A stretch of 64,000 bases of DNA from Acidobacteriota bacterium (GTDB lineage: Bacteria; Acidobacteriota; JAAYUB01), in the NCBI GenBank assembly GCA_018001935.1, contig JAGNHB010000011.1, forward strand, positions 44,588-108,587, read 5' to 3'. Shown one piece after another: positions 9,389-18,042 of the stretch (positions within the stretch are counted from its first letter, which is position 1; every line of letters starts with the position of its first letter). A program made the position numbers and the translations under genes. The notes under the pieces were generated by a model that was not told the DNA's origin, made no database searches, and was given only the letters and a program-made list of their open reading frames with translations.

Positions 9389-11929
9389 GTGGTCGGAGGG
9401 CGCGTGAGCCGGGAACGATTTCGCTGGCTGCTGAAGAACGCCTGGCAGTTCACCCGGTTTGCGTTGGTGGGCGCCTGCAACACGCTGGTCGATTTCGCGG
9501 TCACGAACCTGCTGGTCCTGTCCTTCCACCCGCGCACCGGCCTGGGCTACCTTTTCGTCTCCCTCACCGCCTGCGCGGTGGCCACCCTGAACTCCTACTT
9601 CATGAACCAGCGGTGGACGTTCCGCACGGCCTCGGGGGAGCCGGCGCGGGGCGCGCTCTCCAAGTTCTACCTCGTGGCGGGGGTCTCCCTGCTGATCAAC
9701 ACGTCCGTGTTCCTCTTCTTCGTCCGCTTCCTGCCGTCCCGCTTTGCCCTGGACGAGCTGGCGGTGGTGAACCTGGCCAAGCTGGCCGGGGTGGTGGTGG
9801 CGTTCACCGTCTCCTTCCTGGGTTACCGCTTCGGTGTCTTTCACACCGAGTCGGTGCGGGAGTTCCGGCGGAAGCACGCCTTCGACCTGGAGGGCGGCCC
9901 GTCCTTCCTCCGGCAGGGCGTGGTGCTGGTCCTGGGGGCCCTCGCCGCCCGGCTGGGGTACCTGCTCCTGGCGGGAGCGGTGTACGGGCGGGGCGCCGAG
10001 TGCGCCGCCGCCGCCCGGACCCTCGCCGCTGGAGGCCTTCTCGACCCGGGCTCGTTCCCCGGCGGGCCCTTCTGCCTCTGGCAGGCCCTCTTCGTCAAGC
10101 TCGGGCTCGGGCCGTCCGCCGCCCCCGTCCTGGCGTCGCTGGTCCCCGGCGTGCTGCTGATGCTTCCCGTGGCCTGGATGGCCCGCAGGCTCTTCGGGCC
10201 GCGCGCCGCCTGGCTGGCGGGGGCGTTCACCGCCGTGCACCCGAGGCTGGTCGAATACTCCTGCAACGGTTTCCCCGAGGGTTTCTCCCTGCTGTTCTTC
10301 ACGCTGGCCGTGGCCTCCATCACGGCGCTCCCGGGCCGGGGAGGAGCGGGGTCGGGGATGCGGGCGGGGGCCTCTTTCGGGGTGGCCGCCGCCGTGAGCA
10401 GCGAGCTGACCCTCGCCTTCGGGGCCGCGCTCGTCATGGTCCCGTACTACGCCCGAAAGGGCCTCCCGCGGGAGGGTGCGGGGAAGGGGGTCCCGTGGAG
10501 GAGGGTGGTCTCCAGCCTCGTCGGGGGGGGCGTCGCGTTTGTCGCGTTGACTTCCATGGCCCGTGCATGGACGGGCGCCTGGCTGCCCCTGCCGGCCGTC
10601 GCTTCTCTGGCGGGTTACCCGGCCCGTTTCATGGACATGCTGATGACCCTGCCGGGGGTCGTCCTCACCCCGACGGCCGTCCTGGCCATGATGCTTCCGA
10701 TCTTTCTGGGGAGGGCCACGGTGATGCGCAACGCCCGGTTGCCGCTGCTGCTCATGCTGCTGTTTCCCGTCCTGTACTATCCCCTCTCGCCCCGCGACCC
10801 GGCGCTGCTGCTGCCGGCCCTCGTCCCCCTGCAGATTTTCGGCGCCGCGGGGCTCATGGCCCTGGCCGCCTACACCTCGCGGGAGGTGAAGATCTCCGGC
10901 CTCCGTCAGTGGCTGGCGGCGGGCATCCTCGTGTTCTCCGCCGCCGTCTGCGCCTGGCGGGGCCTGGAGGTGGCCCGGTCCTTCCCCGAAACGCCGCCGC
11001 CGGCCCGGGCGAAGCCGTCCGCCCGGCTCCGCGGGACGCCTTCCGGGGAGGTGGCCGGGCTCGCCGGGCTTCCGGCCGTTGCAGGCGTTTCCGCGCCGGT
11101 CCCGTGGAAGGCCCACGTCCCCGGCCCCGGCGGCCACACCATTCTGGGTGACGTGCGGGTGGTGGCGGGCTTTCCCGGGCCGGGGGGGGAACGCCCCGTG
11201 GACCTGTGGGTCCTGCTCCCCGACGGGTACGACGGCTCGAAGACCCGCTACCCCGTCCTCTACGTGTTCGGAGGGCCCGCTGCTTTCGACGCCGCCGCCT
11301 CGGCGGAGGGAGAGTGGAACCTGGACGAGACCCTGGCCCTGCTGCGGGCGGCGAAGAAGAAGCGGACGGCCATCGTGGTCTGCTGGGCGCCCTCCGCGGG
11401 CCCGGCGGTCTGGGGGGGCGCACCCGCTGCCCGCGAGGAGACGGGCGACCTCCCCCGCTTCGTGGCCGAGAGCCTCAAACCCTCGGTGGACACCGCCTTC
11501 CGCACCCGGCCGGAGCGGGAGAGCACGGGGGTGCTGGGCGCCGGCGACGGCAGCTGGCCGGCCTTCGAGACCTGGCTGCGCTACCCGGACCGTTTCGGGC
11601 GCGTGGCGGTCTTCTCCCTCCGGGGCGTCCCGGGCCCCGAAACCCTGGAGGCGTACACCGATGGCGCTTCCCGGGGGAGGAAGGGCGCTCGCCTCTACGT
11701 TCACCTCACGCCGTCGGCCGCGGCGCTGCCGACGGGCCCGGGCGAGTCCCCGGCCGACGCGGCGGCGAGGTTGCAGCGGGCCCACGACGCGGAGCGCCTG
11801 GTCGTCTTCCTGGAAACCCTCGGGTACGGGAAGGGCGAACTCCTGACCGCCGCCGGGGAGGGGGAACCGGACGGGCCTTCCGCCTGGTCCAGAAGGGCCC
11901 CCGAGGCGCTGCTCTGGCTGCTGAAGTAG
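9389..11929 (+). CDS. GtrA-like / GT-C-like membrane protein fused to a degenerate esterase domain
   Basis: An 846-residue protein. Residues 15-150 match the four-helix GtrA family (FARFALVGACNTLVDFAV-like block, LNSYFMNQRWTF), known in surface polysaccharide glucosylation and flippase roles. Residues 170-560 are a multi-spanning GT-C/PMT-like segment (RLGYLLLAGAVYG, WMARRLFG, AVHPRLVEYSCNGFPEG). Residues 590-846 look like a putative-esterase alpha/beta hydrolase (VDLWVLLPDGYDGSKTRYPVLYVFGG, YPDRFGRVAVFS). In the nucleophile elbow the expected Ser is Gly (GAGDG, Gly at codon 11543), and no catalytic His block follows, so this domain is probably inactive. The start is GTG 9389 or, better placed after GGAGG, GTG 9404. 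Substrate unknown. Confidence 0.75.
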   Translation: MVGGRVSRERFRWLLKNAWQFTRFALVGACNTLVDFAVTNLLVLSFHPRTGLGYLFVSLTACAVATLNSYFMNQRWTFRTASGEPARGALSKFYLVAGVSLLINTSVFLFFVRFLPSRFALDELAVVNLAKLAGVVVAFTVSFLGYRFGVFHTESVREFRRKHAFDLEGGPSFLRQGVVLVLGALAARLGYLLLAGAVYGRGAECAAAARTLAAGGLLDPGSFPGGPFCLWQALFVKLGLGPSAAPVLASLVPGVLLMLPVAWMARRLFGPRAAWLAGAFTAVHPRLVEYSCNGFPEGFSLLFFTLAVASITALPGRGGAGSGMRAGASFGVAAAVSSELTLAFGAALVMVPYYARKGLPREGAGKGVPWRRVVSSLVGGGVAFVALTSMARAWTGAWLPLPAVASLAGYPARFMDMLMTLPGVVLTPTAVLAMMLPIFLGRATVMRNARLPLLLMLLFPVLYYPLSPRDPALLLPALVPLQIFGAAGLMALAAYTSREVKISGLRQWLAAGILVFSAAVCAWRGLEVARSFPETPPPARAKPSARLRGTPSGEVAGLAGLPAVAGVSAPVPWKAHVPGPGGHTILGDVRVVAGFPGPGGERPVDLWVLLPDGYDGSKTRYPVLYVFGGPAAFDAAASAEGEWNLDETLALLRAAKKKRTAIVVCWAPSAGPAVWGGAPAAREETGDLPRFVAESLKPSVDTAFRTRPERESTGVLGAGDGSWPAFETWLRYPDRFGRVAVFSLRGVPGPETLEAYTDGASRGRKGARLYVHLTPSAAALPTGPGESPADAAARLQRAHDAERLVVFLETLGYGKGELLTAAGEGEPDGPSAWSRRAPEALLWLLK

Positions 11930-11931
11930 TG

Positions 11932-11951
11932 GCGCAAGCTTCAGCTTGCGC
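11932..11951. repeat. hyphenated palindrome GCGCAAGCT-TC-AGCTTGCGC
   Basis: A perfect 9-bp stem with a 2-base centre lies two bases after the stop of the fusion gene. It could act as an RNA hairpin, but no T-run follows. It shares the GCTTCAGC core with the palindrome at 12044-12061. Confidence 0.65.
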
Positions 11952-12043
11952 GAGGGAAGCGGCTGGCCGGGGAGGTGGGGCAGGAAAGCGGGGCCGTGGG
12001 GCGATGCGGGGAAGGGGACGCGAGGTGCTGGGGGATCGGGGCA

Positions 12044-12061
12044 CGCCGGCTGAAGCCGGCG
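12044..12061. repeat. hyphenated palindrome CGCCGGCT-GA-AGCCGGCG
   Basis: A perfect 8-bp stem with a 2-base centre, 24 bp before the start of the alaX-like gene. It is built on the same GCTGAAGC core (complement of GCTTCAGC) as the element at 11932-11951, so the two look like members of one dispersed family. Confidence 0.6.
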
Positions 12062-12084
12062 CCACCACTGACAGGGAGGATGTC

Positions 12085-13296
12085 TTGACCGAAAAGTTGT
12101 ACCAGGCGGATTCATGCCTTCTGGCATTCCGGGCGACGGTCACCCGGGTGGAGGATGCCGGCGACGGGAAAACCCGGGTTTACCTGGACCGCACCGCCTT
12201 CTACCCCGAGTCGGGCGGGCAGCCGGCCGACGCGGGGACCCTCGGGGGTTTCACCGTGCTGGACGTGGGGGAGACCGACGCGGGCGAGGTGTTCCACCTC
12301 CTCGAGGGCGGGGGGCCGGCCCCGGGGGCTGCGGTGGAAGGCCGGGTCGATGCCGCGCGGCGCTTCGACCACATGCAGCAGCACTCCGGGCAGCACATCC
12401 TCTCCGCGGCCTTCTGGGCCGGGGGCGCTTTCCGGACCGTCGGCTTCCACCTGGGGGCCGACGCCGCCACCATTGACCTGAGCCCGCCGACGGCCACCCC
12501 GTGCCAGGTCGATGCTGCCTTCGACGCGGCCAACGCCGTGGTCTGGGAGGACCGCCCCGTGAGCGTCAGCTGCCACGACAAGGCGGAGACGGCGGAGTTG
12601 GGGTTGCGCAAGCCCACCGTTCGGGAGGGCCTCATCCGGGTGGTCACCGTGGCGGACTGCGACCGGTCGGCGTGCGGGGGGACCCACGTCCGGCGCACCG
12701 GCGAGGTGGGGATGATCGCCTTCCTCCGGAGCGAGAAGCTCAAGGACAAGCTCCGCATCCACTTCGCCTGCGGCGGCCGTGCCCACCGCCGCTTCCGGGC
12801 CGAGCACCGGGTGATCTCCGACCTGTGCGCCCTGACCACCACCGGCGTCCCGGAACTCGTGCAGCGGGTGAAGTCCCTCCAGACGGACGTCAAGGCCCTG
12901 GAGCGCGAGGCCGGCCGCCTGAAGGGGGAGATCCTGAAATCGGGGGTTCCCCGGCTCCTGGCGGAAGCGGTGAAGGTCGGGCCCGCCGCCGTGGTGATAT
13001 GCGCCCTGGACGAGCCCTCCGCCCAGGCCCAGGCCCTCTGCCGCGCCCTGCTGGAGGCGGGGCGCCTCGTGGCGGCCGTGGTGGGGTCCTCCCGGGACGG
13101 CACCCTCTTCCTGGGGCGAACCCCCGACCTGTCCCCCGACCTGACCCGCCTGGCGGCCGCGCTGCGCGAGCGCTTCTCCGGGAAGGGCGGCGGACGTCCG
13201 GACCTGGCGCAGGTCGGCAGCCTGGACCCCGGGCGCCTGGGGGAAGCCTTGACTTACTGCGGGGAGTGGCTCGGGAGGGAGATCGGGACGCCGTGA
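12085..13296 (+). CDS. AlaX-type alanyl-tRNA editing protein (long form)
   Basis: A 403-residue protein homologous to the AlaRS editing and C-Ala domains. These free-standing enzymes hydrolyse Ser- or Gly-tRNA(Ala). Zinc ligands are visible: HMQQHSGQH (HxxxH) near residues 94-102 and CGGTH near 199-203. FYPESGGQPAD is the conserved N-terminal beta-barrel block. The C-terminal third has a short coiled segment (VKSLQTDVKALEREAGRLKGEI) and a DHHA1-like domain, which makes it the long AlaX type. The frame is open far upstream but only as a shadow; I use TTG 12085 because GGGAGGA lies just before it and the Met-like block TEKLYQ follows. Confidence 0.9.
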   Translation: MTEKLYQADSCLLAFRATVTRVEDAGDGKTRVYLDRTAFYPESGGQPADAGTLGGFTVLDVGETDAGEVFHLLEGGGPAPGAAVEGRVDAARRFDHMQQHSGQHILSAAFWAGGAFRTVGFHLGADAATIDLSPPTATPCQVDAAFDAANAVVWEDRPVSVSCHDKAETAELGLRKPTVREGLIRVVTVADCDRSACGGTHVRRTGEVGMIAFLRSEKLKDKLRIHFACGGRAHRRFRAEHRVISDLCALTTTGVPELVQRVKSLQTDVKALEREAGRLKGEILKSGVPRLLAEAVKVGPAAVVICALDEPSAQAQALCRALLEAGRLVAAVVGSSRDGTLFLGRTPDLSPDLTRLAAALRERFSGKGGGRPDLAQVGSLDPGRLGEALTYCGEWLGREIGTP

Positions 13297-13342
13297 CCGG
13301 GGGCCGGCCCCGCCGCCGGATGTCGACCTGCGCGGGGTCCCG

Positions 13343-13371
13343 TTGACAGGCTCACCGGCGCCGTTTACAAT
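13343..13371 (+). promoter_or_regulatory. sigma70-type promoter TTGACA-N17-TACAAT
   Basis: The -35 box TTGACA is at 13343-13348 and the -10 box TACAAT at 13366-13371, with ideal 17-bp spacing. It lies 28 bp before the lipoprotein gene at 13399 and predicts a short leader with AAGGAGG. Confidence 0.75.
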
Positions 13372-13398
13372 GAAACTGTCACTCAAGGAGGCCTGAAC

Positions 13399-13842
13399 AT
13401 GAAAAGCATCGACGTGTGCAGAATCGCATTGACCGTCCTGGCGGCGCTCGCCCTCGCGGGGTGCGCCGCCGTCCCCGAGACCCCGCCCACCCCCGCCACC
13501 GCCTCGTCGGTCCAGCCGGCCGCCGGCGCCCTGCGGGACGCCGGCGTGAGCAACCTCCGGATGATCGTCGCCGCCCAGACCGCCTACTCGGCGAAGATTT
13601 CCAACGGGGGGGCCTTCGGGTCCTTCCACGACCTGGTGGCGCAGGGGCACCTCGACAAGCGCTTCGACAGTTCGTCCCCGGAGACGGGCGGTTTCACCTT
13701 CACCCTGGAGACGGGCCCCGGGACCTTCAAGTGCGTGGCCAGGGGGCTGGGGGTGAACAAGGACAAGGTCTTCGCCGTGAACCAGACGGGGACCATCTTT
13801 TCGGACGAGGCCTGCACCACGCCGGCCTCCGTCGATGACTGA
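13399..13842 (+). CDS. small lipoprotein with pilin-like globular module
   Basis: A 147-residue protein with a lipoprotein signal (LALAGC lipobox, Cys at residue 22), AAGGAGG upstream, and its own strong promoter. Residues 48-145 (SNLRMIVAAQTAYSAK...FKCVARGLG...FAVNQTGTIFSDEAC) have the layout of a type IV pilin globular domain, with an alpha1-like helix, a GTF-type loop and a terminal disulfide pair, but no prepilin peptide. The same module ends the 644-residue protein at 6528-8462. Anchoring by lipid instead of pilin assembly is inferred. Function unknown. Confidence 0.8.
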   Translation: MKSIDVCRIALTVLAALALAGCAAVPETPPTPATASSVQPAAGALRDAGVSNLRMIVAAQTAYSAKISNGGAFGSFHDLVAQGHLDKRFDSSSPETGGFTFTLETGPGTFKCVARGLGVNKDKVFAVNQTGTIFSDEACTTPASVDD

Positions 13843-14025
13843 TCCTTGACGGGGTCGGAAAAAGTCGGAAAATGGGCGGGAAAGTGTCTGTGAGACGTTT
13901 GTTTGAGCCATTACCCGGAGGGTGATGGTACTTCTTGCGACCGTGTCGGCCATGAGGGATTGAGGAACGGGGCGGGCCTCCCCGCGGGGGGGGGCGTCCC
14001 TGGCGGACCAGCGGAGGGCACAGGG

Positions 14026-16797
14026 GTGAGCGGTCGTGAAACGGGAAAGCGGAGGCCGCGGAAAAACGGCGGAAGCCGTCGCGGTTTCCACCTCTTCCTT
14101 GCGGTCTGGACGGCGACGCTCGCGGTCCAGGTGGGGATCGTCTGGTCCTCCCTGGCGCTGGACAGCCCCCTTCGGGGGGGCGGGATCGCGCTGGATTTCG
14201 GGGCATCGGGCACCACCGTCCGGGACCTGGCCCGGGAATCCCCCTTCCGGGCCGTCGGGCTGAGACCGGGGGACCTTCTTCGGGCCTTCCGGGACGGGAA
14301 CGGCGAACGGATCCCCGTCCGCGGCCTGCGGGACATCGCCCGTGCCCACCGGGCCCTCCGGTTTGGGTCCCCCTGGGTCATCGAAGTGGAGCGGGAGATG
14401 CCGGGCGGGCGGACCGTGACCCTGGAACTCCCGGTGCCTCCCTGGCCCCGTCCGTCGAACTACGTCGCCCGCAACAGCGGTCTCCTCCTGTCGCTTCTCC
14501 CGTTTTTCGTCATCAACTTCCTGACGGCGGGCTTCATCGCCATCCTCAAACCCGACGACCGTGCCGCGCGGAACGCCGCCTACCTCTTCCTGAGTTTCTG
14601 CGTGCTGGGGTGGGGCGACGCCTCGAACCTCCTGCCCGAGCCCGCCAGCCAGTTCAGCACGCTCGTCTGGATCACCCTCTTTTCCTGCATGAGCGCCTTC
14701 TTCCTGCGCTTCTTCCTCCAGTTCCCCTCGCCCTCCCCTGTCGCCGTGCGGTTCCCGTGGCTGATGCGAGCGGCGGCCTGGGTCGGGGCGGTCTTCAGCG
14801 TCTGGAACCTCCTGTGGCACTTCCTGCCCTACTACGACGTCCGGGCTTTCGTCCTCTACCTGCGGCCGGTGATCGTCGTCGACTACGTTCTGGACGTGAT
14901 CTACGTCCTGGCCGCGCTCGCGGGGTTCGCCTCGCTCGTCACGAACATCCGTCGAACCCCCTCCCCCGGGGAGCGCCGCCGCCTGATCGTGCTCCTGTTC
15001 TGCGTCGCGGGCCTGCTGCCCTGGCTGGTGTCCTTCCTCATGTCGGCGGTCTTCGGCTACGCCTTCAGCCGGGGCTTCGCCCTCCTGCTGAACCTCCTGC
15101 GGATCTTCATCCCGATCTTTTTCGCGTGGGCGGTTATCAAGCACCGGATGTTCGGGGCCCGGGTCATCCTCCGCAAGGGGCTCCGGTTCGCCCTGCTGTC
15201 CAACGGGTTCCTCTTCCTGGAAGGGATCCTGGTGTTCCTGGGGCTGTACTACGGGCTGGGGCCAGCGGTGACCCGGACGTTCGGCACCCGGCAGCACGAG
15301 TTCCTCCTGGCGGCCACCGCCGGCGCCACCCTGGGCGCCCTCGTCCTGATCGGCCGGGTCAACCGCGGCATGATGCGGGTGCTGGAGCGGAAGTACTTCC
15401 GGGAGAGTCACGACGCCCACGAGATCCTCGCGCGCTTCGGCACCGACCTGCGGCGGCACTGCATGCAGCCCGAGCAGGTCTTCACCCTGCTCCTGGGCAC
15501 GGCCACCCGGGTCTTCCACCCCGCCCGGGCGGCCCTGTTCGTTCGCCTTCGCGAACTGGCGGCGCTCCCCGCCGAATCCGAAGCCATGAAACAGCTGCGG
15601 CGGACCGGCGGCAGCAGCCCCGAGACCGCTTTCACCTGCGTGGCGGATGCCCTCCACGACCCGGACGGCACCCTGGAGGTCCGCTGTCCCTCCCCCCTGT
15701 CCGGCGACGCGGGGAGGGAGTCCCGAGCCCTCCGGCTGCTCCGGCTCAAGGGGGGCGAGCAGGGTACGCCGCTGACCATCTCCCCGCGGCGGCGGCGCTG
15801 GCTCGAGCCCGAGGCCGAAGCGGCCGCGGACCGGGGAGACCCCCTCATCTTCGAGGAGCTGCGAACCCAGTTGATCGTCCCGCTTGTCCGGGAGGAGTCC
15901 ATGTTCGCGTTCCTCTGCCTGGGGGAGAAGCTGTCCGAGGAGCCCTACTCGCGGGAAGACGCGGAGTTCCTCCAGACCATGGCCCAGCAGGTCTCGGCGA
16001 CCCTTGACCACGCGGTCCTGATCCTCCAGTCCCGGGAGCAGTCCCAGTTGCTCCGGGAGATGGAGATCGCCCGGCAGGTCCAGTCGAATCTCTTTCCCGC
16101 CGCCACCATCCCCATCCCGGGCCTGGATTACGTGGGGACCTGCCGGCCGGCGCGCTACGTCGGGGGAGACTACTACGATTTCCTCCGGGTGGGTTCCTAC
16201 AAGCTGGCCCTGGCCCTTGGGGACATCGCGGGGAAGGGGGTTTCCGCCGCCCTTCTCATGGCGGGCCTCCAGGCCACCCTCCGGATGCAGGTGGACCTCC
16301 AGGGCGACCGGACCGGGGAGATCCTCGGGGAGATCAACCGCCGCTTCTGCACCACCAGCGAGGAGCGCCGCTTCGCCACCCTCTTCCTCGGCGTGTACGA
16401 CCCCGTCAGCCGGGTCCTGACCTACGCCAGCGCAGGGCACAACCCGCCCCTCCTCTTTCGGGGCGGGGGCGACGGCTCCACTCCGGAGGCGCTGGCCGCC
16501 ACCGGGCCCCTCCTCGGCGTCGTTCCCGACCTCCGTTACCCCTCCCCCAGCGTCCGCCTTGAACCGGGCGACCTGCTGGTGATCTACAGCGACGGGGTGA
16601 CGGAGGCCATGAACGACGCGGGGGACCTCTTCGGGGAAGAGGAGTTCGCCCGATTCATCGGGGCGCGTCAGGACCTTCCCCCGGCGCGGCTGGTGGACGA
16701 GGTCCTCGCCGAGGTGCGGCGTTTCGTCGGCGCCGCCCCGCAGTCGGACGACATCACCCTCGTCGTCGCCCGCGTGACCTGCGACCCCGTTCCCTGA
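14026..16797 (+). CDS. membrane PP2C-type (SpoIIE/RsbU) Ser phosphatase with PDZ-like, 7TM-like and GAF regions
   Basis: A 923-residue protein. After a first membrane helix (about residues 20-40) comes a PDZ-like region (SPFRAVGLRPGDLLRAFRDGNG), then about seven membrane helices (150-430), a GAF-like domain (470-650) and a PP2C/SpoIIE domain (665-920). The metal-binding Asp residues are in GGDYYDF, GDIAGKG, YSDGVTEA and SDDITL. Such enzymes dephosphorylate anti-sigma antagonists in partner-switching pathways, but no RsbW/RsbV-like gene is visible here. The start is GTG 14026 with GGAGGG 7 bp upstream; the longer frame begins at a TTG without support. Confidence 0.88.
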   Translation: MSGRETGKRRPRKNGGSRRGFHLFLAVWTATLAVQVGIVWSSLALDSPLRGGGIALDFGASGTTVRDLARESPFRAVGLRPGDLLRAFRDGNGERIPVRGLRDIARAHRALRFGSPWVIEVEREMPGGRTVTLELPVPPWPRPSNYVARNSGLLLSLLPFFVINFLTAGFIAILKPDDRAARNAAYLFLSFCVLGWGDASNLLPEPASQFSTLVWITLFSCMSAFFLRFFLQFPSPSPVAVRFPWLMRAAAWVGAVFSVWNLLWHFLPYYDVRAFVLYLRPVIVVDYVLDVIYVLAALAGFASLVTNIRRTPSPGERRRLIVLLFCVAGLLPWLVSFLMSAVFGYAFSRGFALLLNLLRIFIPIFFAWAVIKHRMFGARVILRKGLRFALLSNGFLFLEGILVFLGLYYGLGPAVTRTFGTRQHEFLLAATAGATLGALVLIGRVNRGMMRVLERKYFRESHDAHEILARFGTDLRRHCMQPEQVFTLLLGTATRVFHPARAALFVRLRELAALPAESEAMKQLRRTGGSSPETAFTCVADALHDPDGTLEVRCPSPLSGDAGRESRALRLLRLKGGEQGTPLTISPRRRRWLEPEAEAAADRGDPLIFEELRTQLIVPLVREESMFAFLCLGEKLSEEPYSREDAEFLQTMAQQVSATLDHAVLILQSREQSQLLREMEIARQVQSNLFPAATIPIPGLDYVGTCRPARYVGGDYYDFLRVGSYKLALALGDIAGKGVSAALLMAGLQATLRMQVDLQGDRTGEILGEINRRFCTTSEERRFATLFLGVYDPVSRVLTYASAGHNPPLLFRGGGDGSTPEALAATGPLLGVVPDLRYPSPSVRLEPGDLLVIYSDGVTEAMNDAGDLFGEEEFARFIGARQDLPPARLVDEVLAEVRRFVGAAPQSDDITLVVARVTCDPVP

Positions 16798-16858
16798 CGG
16801 TCCGAGGTTTGTGTGGAAATCCGGCTGAAAATGGGTACAATACCCATTGGAGGTCGGC

Positions 16859-17416
16859 ATGACAACTGACTCGATCGACAGCGGGAAGTTGGTGTCCGAA
16901 TGCGCAGAGACCGGGGCCCCGGGGGAGGAACGGCTCTCCGCCCCGCTCCGCTGGATCACCCTGACCCTGCTCTTCTTCGTGATGGACGCCCTGACCAAGG
17001 TCGCCGTCCAGGTGTTCCTGACCCAGCCGCACCGGGACATCACCATCATCCCCGGTTTCTTCGCCTTCTCACCGACCCTCAACAAGGGCATCGCCTTCAG
17101 CCTCCTGGCGGGGACCGACTCCGTCTGGAAGCCCATTCTGCTCACCACGGTCGCCGTGGCGGCCCTCGCCTGGTTCTCCTGGATGATCCTGGGGGGCACG
17201 ATCCGGAAGACCGCGATGCTGGTGGCCTCCGGCATGGTCTGCGGCGGCATCCTGGGCAACACCGCAAACCGCCTCATCACCGGCTCCGTGGTGGATTTCC
17301 TCGACTTTCACGTCGGCCGCTTCGCCTGGCCGACCTTCAACATCGCGGACTCGTGCATCAGCATCGGGGCCGTCTGGCTCATCATCTCTCTCTTGCGGGA
17401 GGAGCGGAAGTCATGA
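16859..17416 (+). CDS. lspA: lipoprotein signal peptidase (signal peptidase II)
   Basis: A 185-residue inner-membrane aspartyl protease that cleaves prolipoproteins. The family blocks are present: D..TK in helix 1, NKGIAFSLL, GGILGNTANRL, VVDF and FNIADSCISIG; the two catalytic Asp are in VVDF and NIAD. Four membrane helices follow a 30-residue hydrophilic N-terminus, longer than usual. The start is ATG 16859 after GGAGGT, not TTG 16847. Its stop overlaps the next start (ATGA at 17413), giving a coupled run lspA-lolA-dnaJ-like-radical SAM. Confidence 0.93.
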   Translation: MTTDSIDSGKLVSECAETGAPGEERLSAPLRWITLTLLFFVMDALTKVAVQVFLTQPHRDITIIPGFFAFSPTLNKGIAFSLLAGTDSVWKPILLTTVAVAALAWFSWMILGGTIRKTAMLVASGMVCGGILGNTANRLITGSVVDFLDFHVGRFAWPTFNIADSCISIGAVWLIISLLREERKS

Positions 17417-18042
17417 GCGCCCGATGGGCCTGGGCACTCCTGCTGGGCGCCGTCGGGTGGGCTTTCGGCGCGGAGGACGCGTACTACCGGCGTTTTTTGG
17501 AGCGCTTCAACGCCATCCGGACCCTGCAGGCGGACTTCTACCAGCGCCTGTCCGGGGTCGGGGGCGTCGAAGAGGGGAACGGCACGCTCCAGCTCAAGCG
17601 CCCCGGCCGCCTGCGCTGGGAGTACGCCGCGCCGGACCGCAAGCTCTTCTTCCTGGAGGGCCGGCGGTACCTGTGCTACCAGCCCGGGGAACGCCAGCTC
17701 CTGGTCCAGTCGCTCCAGGACGAGGACCTCGAGGAGTCGCCCCTGGTCTTCCTCCTGGGGGGGAAACGGGACCTCGACCGGCACTACGCGGTGAGCCCCG
17801 CACCGGCCGGTGAGAGCGGGCGGCGGTACGTGCTGACGCCGCGCCGCCAGGGCGGCCCTTTCAAGCGCATCATCCTGACGCTGGCCGGGGACCCTCCCTT
17901 CATCGTCGAGATCAGCCTCTTCGAGGAAAACGACAACTTCCACTACTACCGATTCTCCAATGTGCGATTCGACCTGCCGGTCGCGGACGCGGTCTTCCGG
18001 TTCACGCCGCCGGCGGGGACGGAGATCATCCGGGAGGAGTGA
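17413..18042 (+). CDS. lolA: outer-membrane lipoprotein carrier protein LolA-like
   Basis: A 209-residue protein with a signal peptide (cleavage near GWAFGA). LolA blocks are present: RFNAIRTLQADFYQRL, GTLQLKRPGRLRWEY, KLFFLEGRRYLCYQPGERQL and the C-terminal FSNVRFDLPVADAVFRFTPPAGTEII. LolA shuttles lipoproteins across the periplasm, which fits its position directly after lspA. It starts inside the lspA stop (ATGA) and its own stop overlaps the next gene. Confidence 0.9.
   Translation: MSARWAWALLLGAVGWAFGAEDAYYRRFLERFNAIRTLQADFYQRLSGVGGVEEGNGTLQLKRPGRLRWEYAAPDRKLFFLEGRRYLCYQPGERQLLVQSLQDEDLEESPLVFLLGGKRDLDRHYAVSPAPAGESGRRYVLTPRRQGGPFKRIILTLAGDPPFIVEISLFEENDNFHYYRFSNVRFDLPVADAVFRFTPPAGTEIIREE

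Noticed and set aside
8747..12127. Minus-strand ORF of 1126 codons
   Set aside because: Opposite the repeat protein and the GtrA fusion. Part of it reads through the 9202-9339 hairpin. No motif.
16809..16841. TTGTGT and TACAAT as a promoter of lspA
   Set aside because: The spacing is 21 bp, too long for a normal sigma70 promoter.
12112..17280. Minus-strand ORF of 1722 codons
   Set aside because: Runs opposite alaX, the lipoprotein, the phosphatase and lspA; composition is low-complexity and no domain is recognisable.
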